Below are positions 25,710-33,546 of a DNA stretch of 64,000 nucleotides, one piece after another. The notes under the pieces were generated by a model that was not told where the DNA came from, made no database searches, and was given only the letters and a program-made list of their open reading frames with translations. The DNA is from Actinophytocola sp963826035 (lineage in GTDB: Bacteria > Actinomycetota > Actinomycetes > Mycobacteriales > Pseudonocardiaceae), in assembly GCA_963826035.1 (NCBI GenBank), contig CAWGVZ010000008.1, forward strand, positions 186,001-250,000. The letters run 5' to 3'. Both the position numbers and the translations under genes were made by a program. Numbering within the stretch: position 1 is the stretch's first letter; the number at the start of each line of letters is the position of its first letter.

Positions 25710-27353
25710 ATGATGCCGAGCTACGTGTCCGGTACGTCGGACAAGCCGCTACTGGGCGACACGATCGGCGGCAACTTCGACCGCACGGTGATCGAGCACG
25801 GTGACCGGGACGCGCTCGTCGACCGGGCCGCCGGGCGGCGGTGGACCTACCGCCAGCTGGCCGACGAGGTGTACGCGGTCGCGCTCGGGCTGGTCGACCT
25901 CGGTGTCGGGAAAGGCGATCGCGTCGGCATCTGGGCGCCCAACTGTGCCGAGTGGACGTTCACCCAGTACGCCACCGCCAAGATCGGCGCGATCCTCGTG
26001 AACATCAACCCGGCCTATCGGGTGCACGAGCTGAAGTACGTGCTCAACCAGGCCGGTATCCGCACGCTCATCGCGGCGCCGAGCTTCAAGACGTCGGACT
26101 ACGCGGCCATGATCGAGGAGGTGCGGCCGGACTGTCCCGCGCTGGAGGACGTCCTCCTCATCGGCGGCGAGGACTGGAACTCCATGGTGGCCATCGGCCG
26201 CGGTGGATCCGTGGCGCACCTGGACGAACTGGGCGCCGAGCTGTCGGCCGACGATCCCATCAACCTCCAGTACACGTCCGGCACCACGGGTTTCCCGAAA
26301 GGCGCGACCCTGTCGCACCACAACATCCTCAACAACGGCTACTTCGTCGGCGAGCTGTGCAACTACACGGCCGAGGACCGGATCTGCATCCCCGTGCCGT
26401 TCTACCACTGCTTCGGCATGGTCATGGGAAACCTGGCGGCCACATCGCACGGCGCGTGCATGGTGATCCCGGCGCCGACGTTCGAGCCGCGCGCCACTCT
26501 GGAGGCGGTCGCGGCCGAGCGCTGCACCTCTTTGTACGGCGTACCAACGATGTTCATCGCCGAGCTGGCCGACCCGTCGTTCGACTCGCACGACCTTTCC
26601 TCGCTGCGAACGGGAATCATGGCCGGTTCGCCGTGCCCGGTCGAGGTGATGAAGCAGGTCATCGAGCGCATGGGCATGGCGGAGGTGACCATCTGCTACG
26701 GCATGACCGAGACGTCGCCCGTCTCCACCCAGACCCGCGCCGACGACACTGTGGACCGTCGAGTGTCCACTGTGGGCAGAGTGCACCCGCACCTGGAAGT
26801 GAAGGTGGTGGACCCGGAAACGGGTCTCACGGTGCCCCGTGGCACCCCTGGCGAGTTCTGCACGCGCGGCTACTCGGTGATGCTGGGCTACTGGGAACAA
26901 CCGGACAAGACGGCCGAAGCCATCGACGCCGCGCGCTGGATGCACACGGGCGACCTGGCGATCATGGACGACGGCGGGTACCTGAACATCACCGGGCGGA
27001 TCAAGGACATGGTCATCCGCGGCGGCGAGAACATCTACCCGCGCGAGATCGAGGAGTTCCTGTACACGCACCCGGATGTCGTTGACGCACAAGTGATCGG
27101 CGTGCCGGATTCGCGGTATGGCGAGGAGCTGATGGTGTGGGTCCGCCTGCGCGAGGGTGCTCCGGAGCTGACGCCGGAGTCGCTGCGGGAGTTCTGCACG
27201 GGCAAGCTCGCGCACTACAAGATCCCGCGCTACGTGCGAGTGGTGGACGAGTTCCCCATGACCGTCACGGGCAAGATCCGCAAGGTGGAGATGCGCGAGG
27301 TGTCGGTGGAGTTGCTGGGCCTACAGAACGCAGCGGGCGCCAAACACGCGTGA
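25710..27353 (+). CDS. AMP-binding acyl-CoA synthetase (FadD-like)
   Basis: A 547-residue adenylate-forming ligase activating a carboxylic (probably fatty) acid with ATP and CoA. The P-loop-like motif is YTSGTTGFPKG near residue 190; the aromatic CYGMTETSP motif is near 330; GDLAIMDDGGYLNITGRIKDMVIRGGENIYP is the hinge; the catalytic Lys is in the final TVTGKIRK. The ATG at 25710 has GAGGAGG upstream. The sequence resembles acyl-CoA ligases used in branched-chain or medium-chain acid use; the exact substrate is not evident. Confidence 0.9.
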   Translation: MMPSYVSGTSDKPLLGDTIGGNFDRTVIEHGDRDALVDRAAGRRWTYRQLADEVYAVALGLVDLGVGKGDRVGIWAPNCAEWTFTQYATAKIGAILVNINPAYRVHELKYVLNQAGIRTLIAAPSFKTSDYAAMIEEVRPDCPALEDVLLIGGEDWNSMVAIGRGGSVAHLDELGAELSADDPINLQYTSGTTGFPKGATLSHHNILNNGYFVGELCNYTAEDRICIPVPFYHCFGMVMGNLAATSHGACMVIPAPTFEPRATLEAVAAERCTSLYGVPTMFIAELADPSFDSHDLSSLRTGIMAGSPCPVEVMKQVIERMGMAEVTICYGMTETSPVSTQTRADDTVDRRVSTVGRVHPHLEVKVVDPETGLTVPRGTPGEFCTRGYSVMLGYWEQPDKTAEAIDAARWMHTGDLAIMDDGGYLNITGRIKDMVIRGGENIYPREIEEFLYTHPDVVDAQVIGVPDSRYGEELMVWVRLREGAPELTPESLREFCTGKLAHYKIPRYVRVVDEFPMTVTGKIRKVEMREVSVELLGLQNAAGAKHA

Positions 27354-27450
27354 CCTGCGGTGACCGGTCGGTCCGGGACGGTGGCGGGAGTGGCTCGGCA
27401 GGCACGATAGGCGCAACATGGGTGGGTTCACGGTCACGAGGAGGCACACC

Positions 27451-27834
27451 ATGCTGACCAAGTCCATGACCACCACGATGCTGCCGGTGTCGGACGTCGA
27501 CCGGGCGTCCCGGTTCTACGGCGAGACACTCGGCCTGCACGCCAGGGCGACCGGCGCGGACGGCAGCCGGATCTTCGACGCCGGCAACGGCGACGCCATC
27601 GGCCTGATGCCGGCGTCAGCAGGCGCGCAGAGCAAACACACAGTGATCAGCTTCGAGGTCGCCGACGTCGCGAACGAGATCCGTGACCTCGAGTCCCGCG
27701 GCGTGCGGTTCGCCGACTACGACCTGCCCGACCTGAAAACCGTCGCCCACGTCGCGGAACTGGGCGGCGAGAAGGCCGCGTGGTTCAGCGACTCCGAGGG
27801 CAACATCCTCTGCATCCACCAGGTCACCGACTGA
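27451..27834 (+). CDS. VOC family protein (glyoxalase/bleomycin-resistance fold)
   Basis: A 127-residue single VOC domain with two beta-alpha-beta-beta-beta modules: MLPVSDVDRASRFYGETLGL and VISFEVADVANEIRDLESRGVRF, ending WFSDSEGNILCIHQ. The ATG at 27451 has GAGGAGG 7 nt upstream. Such proteins bind metals or small ligands; most have no known substrate. Confidence 0.87.
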   Translation: MLTKSMTTTMLPVSDVDRASRFYGETLGLHARATGADGSRIFDAGNGDAIGLMPASAGAQSKHTVISFEVADVANEIRDLESRGVRFADYDLPDLKTVAHVAELGGEKAAWFSDSEGNILCIHQVTD

Positions 27835-27998
27835 CCGGTACACGTATGGGCCTTGCCTTGCGGGTTCCGCCACAGTCATGATCATGACCCGTGGCGCGGC
27901 GATCTCTACATCCGGTCCAACAACCCAAGAGCGCCAGTGGTTTCCGCCTGTGTCGCCACAGAACGGCGGGCGGTTGCCCGAACTTCTGCCAGTACAAG

Positions 27999-28175
27999 GT
28001 GTTCACCAAGATCGTCGCAGCGGCGGTTCTCCTGATCGGCGGCATCTGCGCGGCCGTCTGGTTCGGCGCGGAGGGCGGCCAGGAGCGAGTCAAGGACGTT
28101 GGCTACGGCCTGGGCACCTTTCTGGCCATCGCGGCTCCACTGATCATCATTGAGAATCGTCGAGATCCCGACTGA
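27999..28175 (+). CDS. Possible small membrane protein (58 aa)
   Basis: A 58-residue frame with two hydrophobic stretches (IVAAAVLLIGGICAAVWFG and LGTFLAIAAPLIII) separated by a charged loop, and a charged C-terminus. The GTG at 27999 has only a weak ribosome site; a longer frame starts at 27891 but its extra part looks non-coding. It overlaps the convergent small gene by 29 bases. Plausible but unproven. Confidence 0.4.
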   Translation: MFTKIVAAAVLLIGGICAAVWFGAEGGQERVKDVGYGLGTFLAIAAPLIIIENRRDPD

Positions 28176-28374
28176 GCTTCTTGATCTCTATCTCCGCCAG
28201 CGCGGCGGTCGACCTGTCGACAAAGCTCCGCAGGGCATTCGCGTCGAACATGAAGTCGAACCCGTCGCTCATCGACCCGCACCGGAACTCGACCCCGTCA
28301 TCGATGACGTTGTAGCTGATGGGACAGCCGGTACGGATGTTCACGTACGCGCTGACGCTCACGTCCTCGTACAT
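28147..28374 (-). CDS. Small hypothetical protein (75 aa)
   Basis: A 75-residue acidic protein with a central pattern GVEFRCGSMSDGFDFMFDANALRSFVDRSTAAL, which looks like a folded globular domain. The ATG at 28374 is first in the frame; the ribosome site is weak. It is divergent from the XRE regulator gene. Small proteins of this kind often sit beside DUF5753/DUF397 pairs in Pseudonocardiaceae, but I cannot name the family. Confidence 0.55.
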   Translation of the reverse strand: MYEDVSVSAYVNIRTGCPISYNVIDDGVEFRCGSMSDGFDFMFDANALRSFVDRSTAALAEIEIKKLSRDLDDSQ

Positions 28375-28488
28375 ATGACCAGCTCACTTTCCGCAGTTGG
28401 TTGAACTCGCTGTGTGTCTTTCAGAACGGTAGCGTCCTACCCGACGTTGCCGCTGGGACTTGCATCTGCGGAAAGTTGAGGGGGCACC

Positions 28489-29319
28489 ATGGGTGGGGAA
28501 CGCAAGGCGCCAAAGGCGCGGGATCGGGTTATCGGCGCGCGGTTGCGGGCGATCCGCAAGGAACGAACCGATCTTTCGCTCGAAGAGGCGGCGGAGCTGG
28601 CGCAGTGGTCGCCGAGCACGATGTCCCGTATCGAGAACGGAAAGCGAAACATCTCGCCAGAGGATGTCGCAACAATCTGCACTGTCTACAAGCTTCCGCT
28701 ATCGCAGCGCGAGGAGTTGATCGAGGAGGCGAGAGCGGGAGACTCATCCGGCTGGTGGGATGTTCCACTGCCCGGAGTGCCGATGGAGATCGGCACGCTC
28801 GCCAGCTACGAGGCCGATGCGGTTCGGCTGACCGACTGGTGTGTGAATCTCGTGCCCGGGCTGCTGCAGACGTATGACTACGCAGTTGGGCTCATGCGGT
28901 CGGGCGGGGTTGACATCGCCGGCATCGAGATGCGCTGGATGGCCCGCCTGCGCCGACAGCAGGTCCTGGGGACCGTGGACTACTCGGCTTTCATCGGCGA
29001 GGCTGCGTTGAGTACCGCCTTCGGCGGCGATGAGGCCTTGCGGGCTCAGCTCCGGCACCTGATCGAAGCGCGCAACCGAGGTATCCGGATCAGGGTGGTG
29101 CCGGAGCACCAGCCCCACTCGTTCATGAGTCACTCATGGCTACTGATGGAGTTCCCGAACACGTCACCGGTGGTCAACATCGAGATGCGAACTGGCGGCT
29201 TGTACCTGCACGACGAGGAAGCGCTCACCTATCTCGATGTGTTGGCGCGACTGGAAGGTGCCGCTCTGTCCGCACCTGAAAGTCTCGCTATGCTGCGGGA
29301 GAGGCTTGAGGAGGCGTAA
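28489..29319 (+). CDS. XRE-family regulator with DUF5753 domain
   Basis: A 276-residue protein. An N-terminal HTH (LRAIRKERTDLSLEEAAELAQWSPSTMSRIENGKR) is followed by the DUF5753 domain (PGLLQTYDYAVGLM, then IRVVPEHQPHSFMSHSWLLMEFP). These proteins pair with short DUF397 partners in actinomycete developmental and antibiotic regulation (WhiJ/BldB-like systems). The ATG at 28489 follows GAGGGGG. The DUF397 gene starts 3 bases after its stop. Confidence 0.92.
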   Translation: MGGERKAPKARDRVIGARLRAIRKERTDLSLEEAAELAQWSPSTMSRIENGKRNISPEDVATICTVYKLPLSQREELIEEARAGDSSGWWDVPLPGVPMEIGTLASYEADAVRLTDWCVNLVPGLLQTYDYAVGLMRSGGVDIAGIEMRWMARLRRQQVLGTVDYSAFIGEAALSTAFGGDEALRAQLRHLIEARNRGIRIRVVPEHQPHSFMSHSWLLMEFPNTSPVVNIEMRTGGLYLHDEEALTYLDVLARLEGAALSAPESLAMLRERLEEA

Positions 29320-29322
29320 GTC

Positions 29323-29484
29323 ATGTGGCGTAAGTCCTCGCGGTCGGCTGAGTCCGGCAACTGTGTGGAGATCCGCAATGACCTGACAGCCCTACGCGAC
29401 ACGAAGCGCCCTGAGCTGACCCTGCCGATGGCTCGCCCGGCTGTGACCAAGCTGATCACCTTCGCCCGCGCCTCCGGCCGCTAA
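29323..29484 (+). CDS. DUF397 domain protein (53 aa)
   Basis: A 53-residue protein beginning MWRKSSRSAESGNCVEIRND, the classic DUF397 start, with LRDTKRPELTLP in the middle. The ATG at 29323 has GAGGAGGCG upstream inside the end of the XRE gene, so the two are coupled. In related systems the DUF397 protein is thought to modulate the XRE partner. Confidence 0.92.
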   Translation: MWRKSSRSAESGNCVEIRNDLTALRDTKRPELTLPMARPAVTKLITFARASGR

Positions 29485-29579
29485 CCGGCTACCCCCACCA
29501 CCCTCACTTGGCCTAGGCTGGACAGACGCGTCCCCGGTACGCCCTGGGGCGCGTTCATTTGTGTGTGGAGGTGGATGTT

Positions 29580-29966
29580 GTGCCGACCGGAAAGGTCAAG
29601 TGGTACGACTCGGAGAAGGGCTTCGGGTTCGTAACCCAGGACGGGGGAGAGGACGTCTATGTCCGATCTTCCGCCCTGCCGGCTGGAGTGCCGGGTCTGA
29701 AGGCCGGCCAACGCATCGAGTTCGGGGTCGCTGACGGGCGGCGTGGGCCGCAGGCGTTGTCCGTGCGGCTGATCGACCCGCCGCCATCCGTGGCCGAGGC
29801 TCGGCGGCGCCCCGCGGAGGAGCTGCACGGCCTGGTCGAGGACATGATCAAGATGCTGGAGGCCAGCGTGCAGCCCGACCTGCGCCGTGGCCGCTACCCT
29901 GACCGCAAGGCCACCAAGCGCATCGCCGACGTCGTCCGCGCGGTCGCCAGGGAGCTTGATCCCTAA
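29580..29966 (+). CDS. Cold-shock domain protein with C-terminal extension
   Basis: A 128-residue protein. Residues 1-65 are a CspA-type OB fold (GKVKWYDSEKGFGFV with RNP1, then DVYVRSSAL as RNP2). A ~60-residue Arg-rich helical tail follows, also found in other actinobacterial proteins of this kind. It should bind single-stranded RNA or DNA. The GTG at 29580 has GGAGG upstream. The stop codon overlaps that of the convergent lipoprotein gene. Confidence 0.9.
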   Translation: MPTGKVKWYDSEKGFGFVTQDGGEDVYVRSSALPAGVPGLKAGQRIEFGVADGRRGPQALSVRLIDPPPSVAEARRRPAEELHGLVEDMIKMLEASVQPDLRRGRYPDRKATKRIADVVRAVARELDP

Positions 29967-30454
29967 GCCGCCGGCGCCTTCACGGAAACCGACCACACGC
30001 CGCGCGCCACCGGCTCCTGCTGCCCGTTCTCGTCCGCCATCAGTTTGGCGCCAGCCTGCTTGACCTCGACGGTCTGCAGCTGGTCACCGGGGCCGGGCGG
30101 CAGCGCGTCGAACGTGGTCGAGCCGTTGGGTGCGAACGCGGCGACCGTCTCCGGGGCCTTCTGCTCGCCGGCCGCCGTGACGTACTGGATCACCACTGAC
30201 CAGGGCGTCTCGGCGACCTCGGCGGGCACGGTCACGCGCACGGGCGTGCCGGGGGCCACGGTCAGCTCGATCTGGGCGGCGTTGTCCCGCCGGCAGTCGG
30301 TGACCTGGATGTCGCAGTACATGAACGGCTTCGCGGTCACGTTCTCCGCGTCCACGGCGAAGTCGATGGTGGGCGGCGGCGGTGGGGGCGGCGGCCGGTC
30401 CGAACAGCCGGCAACAGCGAGCACCAGCACCGCCACGAGGGCTGGCTTGCGCAC
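29963..30454 (-). CDS. DUF2771-type lipoprotein
   Basis: A 163-residue lipoprotein with lipobox VAGC (Cys at residue 17) followed by a run of eight prolines. The rest is beta-rich and matches the DUF2771 pattern (Cys pair in YCDIQVTDCRRD, and VTVPAEVAETPWSVVIQY). Role unknown. The GTG start lies 10 bases from a 168-bp hairpin element, so little room is left for a normal leader. Confidence 0.78.
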   Translation of the reverse strand: MRKPALVAVLVLAVAGCSDRPPPPPPPPTIDFAVDAENVTAKPFMYCDIQVTDCRRDNAAQIELTVAPGTPVRVTVPAEVAETPWSVVIQYVTAAGEQKAPETVAAFAPNGSTTFDALPPGPGDQLQTVEVKQAGAKLMADENGQQEPVARGVWSVSVKAPAA

Positions 30455-30463
30455 GCGCCGAGC

Positions 30464-30631
30464 TTAGAGGCCGTGCAAATAGGGCTTGGTGGCGCCCGTC
30501 GCGCCGAGGCGGCCCCTGGCGGCACCGCGCCGGCATCGAAGTACGTCCAGTACGCCGACGCCGGCGCGGCACCGCCAGGAACCACCTCGATCACGACGGG
30601 CATCCACCGACCCCATTTGCGCGGCCTCTTA
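30464..30631. repeat. Family F hairpin element, copy 1 (168 bp)
   Basis: A long imperfect palindrome with ends TTAGAGGCCGTGCAAAT and its near complement at 30615-30631. Arms of about 70-75 bases share CCCTGGCGGCACCGCGCCGGC and its complement near the centre. The right-end TTA (30629-30631) is the stop codon of the MFS gene on the minus strand. The left end is 10 bases from the DUF2771 lipoprotein start. Confidence 0.9.
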
Positions 30632-32611
30632 CGTGCGGTCCTGCGGCGCCTGCGCCGCCGGACCCTCCTGGAAGGCGGTCGCCGGCCCGAACCGCCGCGA
30701 CCCGTTGCCCGAGAGGCGCGGCCGAACGGCCCGGTCGCCGCCGAACCACGGCAGCAGCGACGCGCCCTGCCTGGTCAGCATGGTCTGCACCAGCCCGACC
30801 ACCAGCAGGATCGAGATCACCAGGAAACCGACCCAGAAGGTTGGGGGCAGTAAAACGCCGAGCGCGCCACCGAACACCCAGGCCAGCTGCAGCACGGTCT
30901 CCGAGCGGCCGAACGCCGACGCGCGGGACTCCTCCGGCAGGTCGTCCTGGATGACCGCGTCGAGGCTGTTCTTCGCGAGCGCGCTGGCCGTGGCACCCAC
31001 CAGGCCGACGATCGCCGCAGTGGCGATGCCTTCCATGATCGTGGCGCCAAGCGTGGACACCAGGCAGCCGGCGATGCAGCCGATCATGATCTGTTCCGGG
31101 TGACCGACGTTCATCCGCGCGCCGATCCCGTTGCCGATGAAGCTGCCCGCACCGGCCGCGCCGGCGATCAGGCCGAGCAGCAACAGTTGTTGAAACGCGT
31201 CGCCCTCCGTCTGTGCGCGCACGGCGAACGCGGCGAACATCATGAGGAAGCCGGTGAGCAGGCGGATGGTCGCGTTGCCGGACAGCGCGACGATCACGTG
31301 GCGGCCCATGGGCTGACGTTTGGGTTTCTCCGGGTTGGCCGACAGCGACGCCGGCACCTCGCCCTCGGTCACCTCGACCCAGGCGGGGATCCGCATGCCC
31401 TGCACGGCGCCGACCGCGCAGATGATGACCGTGAACCAGAGCGCGCCCGGCGAGTCGAAGATCTGCAGGATCAGCGCGGCCACCGCGCCGAACGCCGCGC
31501 CGGCGATCAGTCCGAACATCGTCAGCCGCGCGTTGGTCTTGGCGAGCGTGATGTCCGGCGGCACCACTCTCGGCGTGACGGCCGCCTTGAGCACGGTGAA
31601 CGACTTGGACAGCACCATCTTCGCGAGTGCGGCCGGATAGAGGAGCCAGCCGTCGAAGTTCGTGGCCATCACCACGCACGCCAGCGCCTGGCCGATCGAA
31701 CACGCGCACATGGCGAGCCGCCGGCCGCGCTGGATGCGGTCGAGCATCGGGCCGATCACCGGCGCGAGGAACGCGAACGGCGCGATGGTGATCAGCAGGT
31801 AGAGGGCGACCTTGCCCTTGCTCGAGTCGGCGTCGGCCGCCGAGAAGAACAGCGTGTTGGCCAGCGCCACGGCCATGGCCGCGTCGCTCGCGTAGTTGAG
31901 CATGGTCGCGTAGGTCAGGGCGGTCAGCCCGGACTTGTCCGCGCCGTCGGCGTTGGCCGCCCGGCGGAACGCGCGCACCGCCTGCCCGGTGAGCTGCCTG
32001 CTGCGCAGCGCGGCGACGCGCGTGACCGTCAGCTTCTTGGGGAACTGCGGGGAGACGCCCGGTGGGACCGGGGCGGCACCTGGCGGGGTCACGGGCGTGG
32101 TCGGCCGCTGGCTGTCGTTGGCGTACCCGTCGGCCGCGTACGTCTCCGGCTCCAAGTGGCCGGTCGGCTGCGGCTGCTGCTGGGTGGGCGGCAGCTGACG
32201 GCGTGGCGGCGGGACGTCCCGCCAGTTCCGCTGCGACTGCTGTGGCGGCTGTTGCGGCGGTGGGGGTTGCTGCGGCGGCTGGCGGCGGGTGGGCCTGGTC
32301 TTGTTCAGGTCCTCCGGGTAGTGGCTCGCCGCGGGGATCGCGCTGGTCAGCGGCTCCTCGCGCGGTGCGGCGGGGATGGCGCTGGTGGGCGGCTCGGCGC
32401 GCGGCTCCTCCCAGTAGTCGGGCGGGAGCTGCTCACGGGGCGGTTCCGGCTGCCACTGCGGCGGTGGTTGCGGCGGCGGCATGGCACGCGTCGTCGGCCC
32501 GATCGGCGGCTGCTGCTGTTTCGTCCAGCTGCGGCGACGCTTCCGAGCAGAGCGGCCACCGCGGCCACTCTGCTCTTGATCACCGGAACCGGAACGAATC
32601 ACGTCATCCAT
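30629..32611 (-). CDS. MFS transporter with long Pro/Gln-rich cytosolic N-terminus
   Basis: A 660-residue protein. Residues 1-~215 are hydrophilic and Pro/Gln/Arg-rich, without signal peptide; the MFS core follows with ~12 membrane segments (for example PVIGPMLDRIQRGRRLAM, a motif A-like loop). Such N-terminal extensions occur in some actinobacterial MFS proteins and may bind partners. The ATG at 32611 is the first. The stop codon is supplied by the family F hairpin. Substrate unknown. Confidence 0.82.
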   Translation of the reverse strand: MDDVIRSGSGDQEQSGRGGRSARKRRRSWTKQQQPPIGPTTRAMPPPQPPPQWQPEPPREQLPPDYWEEPRAEPPTSAIPAAPREEPLTSAIPAASHYPEDLNKTRPTRRQPPQQPPPPQQPPQQSQRNWRDVPPPRRQLPPTQQQPQPTGHLEPETYAADGYANDSQRPTTPVTPPGAAPVPPGVSPQFPKKLTVTRVAALRSRQLTGQAVRAFRRAANADGADKSGLTALTYATMLNYASDAAMAVALANTLFFSAADADSSKGKVALYLLITIAPFAFLAPVIGPMLDRIQRGRRLAMCACSIGQALACVVMATNFDGWLLYPAALAKMVLSKSFTVLKAAVTPRVVPPDITLAKTNARLTMFGLIAGAAFGAVAALILQIFDSPGALWFTVIICAVGAVQGMRIPAWVEVTEGEVPASLSANPEKPKRQPMGRHVIVALSGNATIRLLTGFLMMFAAFAVRAQTEGDAFQQLLLLGLIAGAAGAGSFIGNGIGARMNVGHPEQIMIGCIAGCLVSTLGATIMEGIATAAIVGLVGATASALAKNSLDAVIQDDLPEESRASAFGRSETVLQLAWVFGGALGVLLPPTFWVGFLVISILLVVGLVQTMLTRQGASLLPWFGGDRAVRPRLSGNGSRRFGPATAFQEGPAAQAPQDRT

Positions 32612-32678
32612 CCTGCCGTACGTGGGGACCCCTTGAAGAAGTGACGGGCCAACGCCCGCAAGGGATCCACCATCCAGG

Positions 32679-33485
32679 TTACGGATTCGCCGTGACGAAC
32701 CTCACCCTGAACAGTGTGGGCCACAACTTGCCCGTCACCAGAAACTCGTCGGTGCCCGGGACGGCGGCGATCCCGTTGAGCACGTCGGCGTCCGCGCGCT
32801 CGTCCTCGGACAGCAACCCCGCCAGGTCGACGGTGGCCGTGACCCGTCCGGAGGCCGGGTCGATCCGCACGATCTCGTCGGTCTTCCAGACGTTCGCGTA
32901 GACCTGGATCCGGCCGTCCTGGTCGGGGACGCACTCCAGCTCGTTCAGCTCCCCGACCGGCTCGCCGTCGCTGTCGCGCACAGCCGTGTCGCCGGTCTCC
33001 GCGAACGTCTCCGGGTCGCGGAACGACAGCCGGTCGGTGCCGTTGCTCATGATCAGGCGGTTGGCGGCCTCGTCGTGGCACAGGCCCCAGCCCTCGCCGT
33101 CGTAGGTGGCGCGGTCGGTCTCCGCGAGCGTGGCCCGGTCCCGGCGGATGGCGATGCCCTCCTGCCAGGTGAGCTGCCAGATGGTGTCGTCGACCACCGT
33201 GATGCCCTCGCCGAACATGTCGTCGGGCAGTGGCACCTCCTGGCGGACCTCGCCGGTCTCCGGGTCGGTGGCACGCATGGTCGAGGAACCCTCGAGACCG
33301 GTGCCCTCGTAGAGGACGCCGTCGACCAGTTCGAGGCCCTGGGTGAACGCCTCGGGGTCGTGGCGGACCTCCTCGATGACGTCGGCGCGTAACTCGACGG
33401 CGGCTCGGGGAGCGGCTGTGCCGGCCGGGGCGGTGGAACAGCCGGCGGCGAACAGTGCGGTCGCGATGGCGAAATGGACCCTCAC
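32679..33485 (-). CDS. Glutaminyl-peptide cyclotransferase (beta-propeller type), lipoprotein
   Basis: A 268-residue protein. It begins with a lipobox FAAGC (Cys near 16). The mature part shows the plant-type glutaminyl cyclase propeller: HDPEAFTQGLELVDGVLYEGTGLEGSS, IWQLTWQEGIA, GWGLCHDEAANRLIMSNGTDRL, NELECV, NVWKTDEIVRIDPASG. It converts N-terminal Gln to pyroglutamate on exported peptides. GTG start at 33485; ribosome site weak. It is divergent from the DUF3027 gene. Confidence 0.9.
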   Translation of the reverse strand: MRVHFAIATALFAAGCSTAPAGTAAPRAAVELRADVIEEVRHDPEAFTQGLELVDGVLYEGTGLEGSSTMRATDPETGEVRQEVPLPDDMFGEGITVVDDTIWQLTWQEGIAIRRDRATLAETDRATYDGEGWGLCHDEAANRLIMSNGTDRLSFRDPETFAETGDTAVRDSDGEPVGELNELECVPDQDGRIQVYANVWKTDEIVRIDPASGRVTATVDLAGLLSEDERADADVLNGIAAVPGTDEFLVTGKLWPTLFRVRFVTANP

Positions 33486-33546
33486 ATCACCAGCCTGGCA
33501 TGACCGCCGACACCGTCGAACACCCGGTGCGGCACAATCGTTCCTG

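Noticed and set aside
30337..30603. Small protein family starting MPVVIEVVPGGAAPAS inside the family F hairpins
   Set aside because: The frame is not kept in the copy at 47236, no ribosome site is present, and the similarity follows from the shared palindromic DNA.
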